Of a DNA stretch of 64,000 nucleotides, positions 63,662 through 64,000 are shown in pieces. This DNA is from an uncultured Gammaproteobacteria bacterium (GTDB lineage: Bacteria; Pseudomonadota; Gammaproteobacteria; Berkiellales; Berkiellaceae): contig CADEEZ010000004.1 in NCBI GenBank assembly GCA_902826485.1, positions 34,572 to 98,571 on the forward strand. The letters are read 5' to 3'. The position numbers were made by a program, and so were the translations under genes. Position 1 is the first letter of the stretch. The number at the start of each line of letters is the position of its first letter. Below the pieces are notes generated by a model. The model made no database searches. It saw only the letters and a list, made by a program, of their open reading frames with translations, and had not been told where the DNA came from.

Positions 63662-64000
63662 TTAAACCAAAGTCGACATTTCAGGGTTAACTAAACTTGG
63701 CACTTCCTGGCGTAAAACAGGTTCTTTGAAATGTTTACGGCAAGTAGCAATATATTGATCATTGCCGCCAATGGCCACTTGTTCGCCTTGTTTTACCGCA
63801 TGGCCCTTTTCATCAAAACGAAGGTTCATTGTCGCTTTTTTGCCACAATGACACACTGTTTTAATTTCAGATAATTCATCTGCGTACGCAAATAAATATT
63901 TGCTGCCTTCAAATACCTCACCGGTATAATCTGAACGAAGGCCGTACGCCAAAACAGGCAAATTCAGTTTATCCACAATCTCGGTAAGCTGAAGCACATG
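63662..64000 (-). CDS. tdk: thymidine kinase, C-terminal part
   Basis: The last 112 residues of a class II thymidine kinase are visible and the frame continues beyond the window. They hold 'VLAYGLRSDYTGEVFEGSKY' (thymidine site), the zinc-binding 'CHCGKKATMN', 'QVAIGGNDQYIATCRKHF' and a tail. The Walker A part is outside. The enzyme phosphorylates thymidine in the salvage pathway. A GTG at 63997 inside the frame is not the true start. Confidence 0.93.
   Translation of the reverse strand, partial: HVLQLTEIVDKLNLPVLAYGLRSDYTGEVFEGSKYLFAYADELSEIKTVCHCGKKATMNLRFDEKGHAVKQGEQVAIGGNDQYIATCRKHFKEPVLRQEVPSLVNPEMSTLV

Noticed and set aside
1..64000. CRISPR arrays, prophage or complete insertion sequences
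   Set aside because: No regularly spaced direct repeats with unique spacers, no integrase, capsid or transposase frames were seen; the repeats present are palindromic and dispersed.

Overview
This 64 kb window comes from an AT-rich gammaproteobacterial chromosome, most probably of the order Legionellales (Legionella/Coxiella relatives). The evidence is an OMP of the Legionella pore-forming family (26174-27205), an inner-membrane protein resembling IcmD/DotP of the Dot/Icm type IVB secretion system (14347-14859), an ankyrin-repeat protein and several membrane or coiled-coil orphans. Core gene order is also gammaproteobacterial: purC-bamC-dapA with divergent gcvR, fmdB-aspS-yebC-ruvCAB-ybgC-tolQRAB-pal-cpoB, ileS-lspA-ispH, murJ-ribF, rplU-rpmA-obgE with divergent ispB, and pilSR followed by minor pilin genes. 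I cannot name a species.

Layout. 1-3.3 kb: end of a YiiD-type thioesterase, then a tightly coupled minus-strand cassette (P-loop kinase, 51-aa ORF, GNAT acetyltransferase, MccF/LdcA-type S66 peptidase, APH-type kinase) that looks like a detoxification or immunity module. 3.4-8.4 kb: AI-2E-family permease, an orphan, a GNAT enzyme, tRNA-Ser(CGA), and an AlkP-superfamily-like protein with a GT2-GtrA fusion glycosyltransferase. 8.4-14 kb: purC, a very short BamC-like lipoprotein, dapA, gcvR, PhoH-PIN ATPase and BepA. 14-21.3 kb: three DnaA-box matches, the IcmD-like gene, an orphan, ABC-F YheS, a TrpR-like regulator, an APC permease and a hybrid histidine kinase.

21.4-29.2 kb: a yhhQ-tgt pair whose TGT lacks several canonical preQ1-type motifs, a higBA toxin-antitoxin operon with a recognisable promoter-operator, PAP2 phosphatase, exported nucleoside hydrolase, the Legionella-type OMP with a strong terminator, a nested repeat element, tRNA-Lys(TTT) and an orphan membrane protein. 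29.3-39.9 kb: the long minus-strand Tol-Pal/Ruv/AspS operon, interrupted by a palindromic repeat. 40-48.5 kb: pilS, pilR, fimT-like, pilX-like, pilY1, pilY2-like and pilE-like genes. 48.7-58.9 kb: isoprenoid, lipoprotein and peptidoglycan precursor genes, translation genes, obgE and ispB. 59-64 kb: alpha/beta hydrolase, ankyrin protein, periplasmic Cu/Zn superoxide dismutase, two orphan membrane proteins and the 3' part of tdk.

Several families of intergenic palindromic repeats recur (A at about 27.5, 30.3, 53.0 and 59.0 kb; B at 29.3 and 48.6 kb; C at 36.9 kb; D at 27.4-27.65 kb with a family A copy inside it). Many starts were moved inward from the longest reading frame because a Shine-Dalgarno sequence or a tRNA gene decides the true start.
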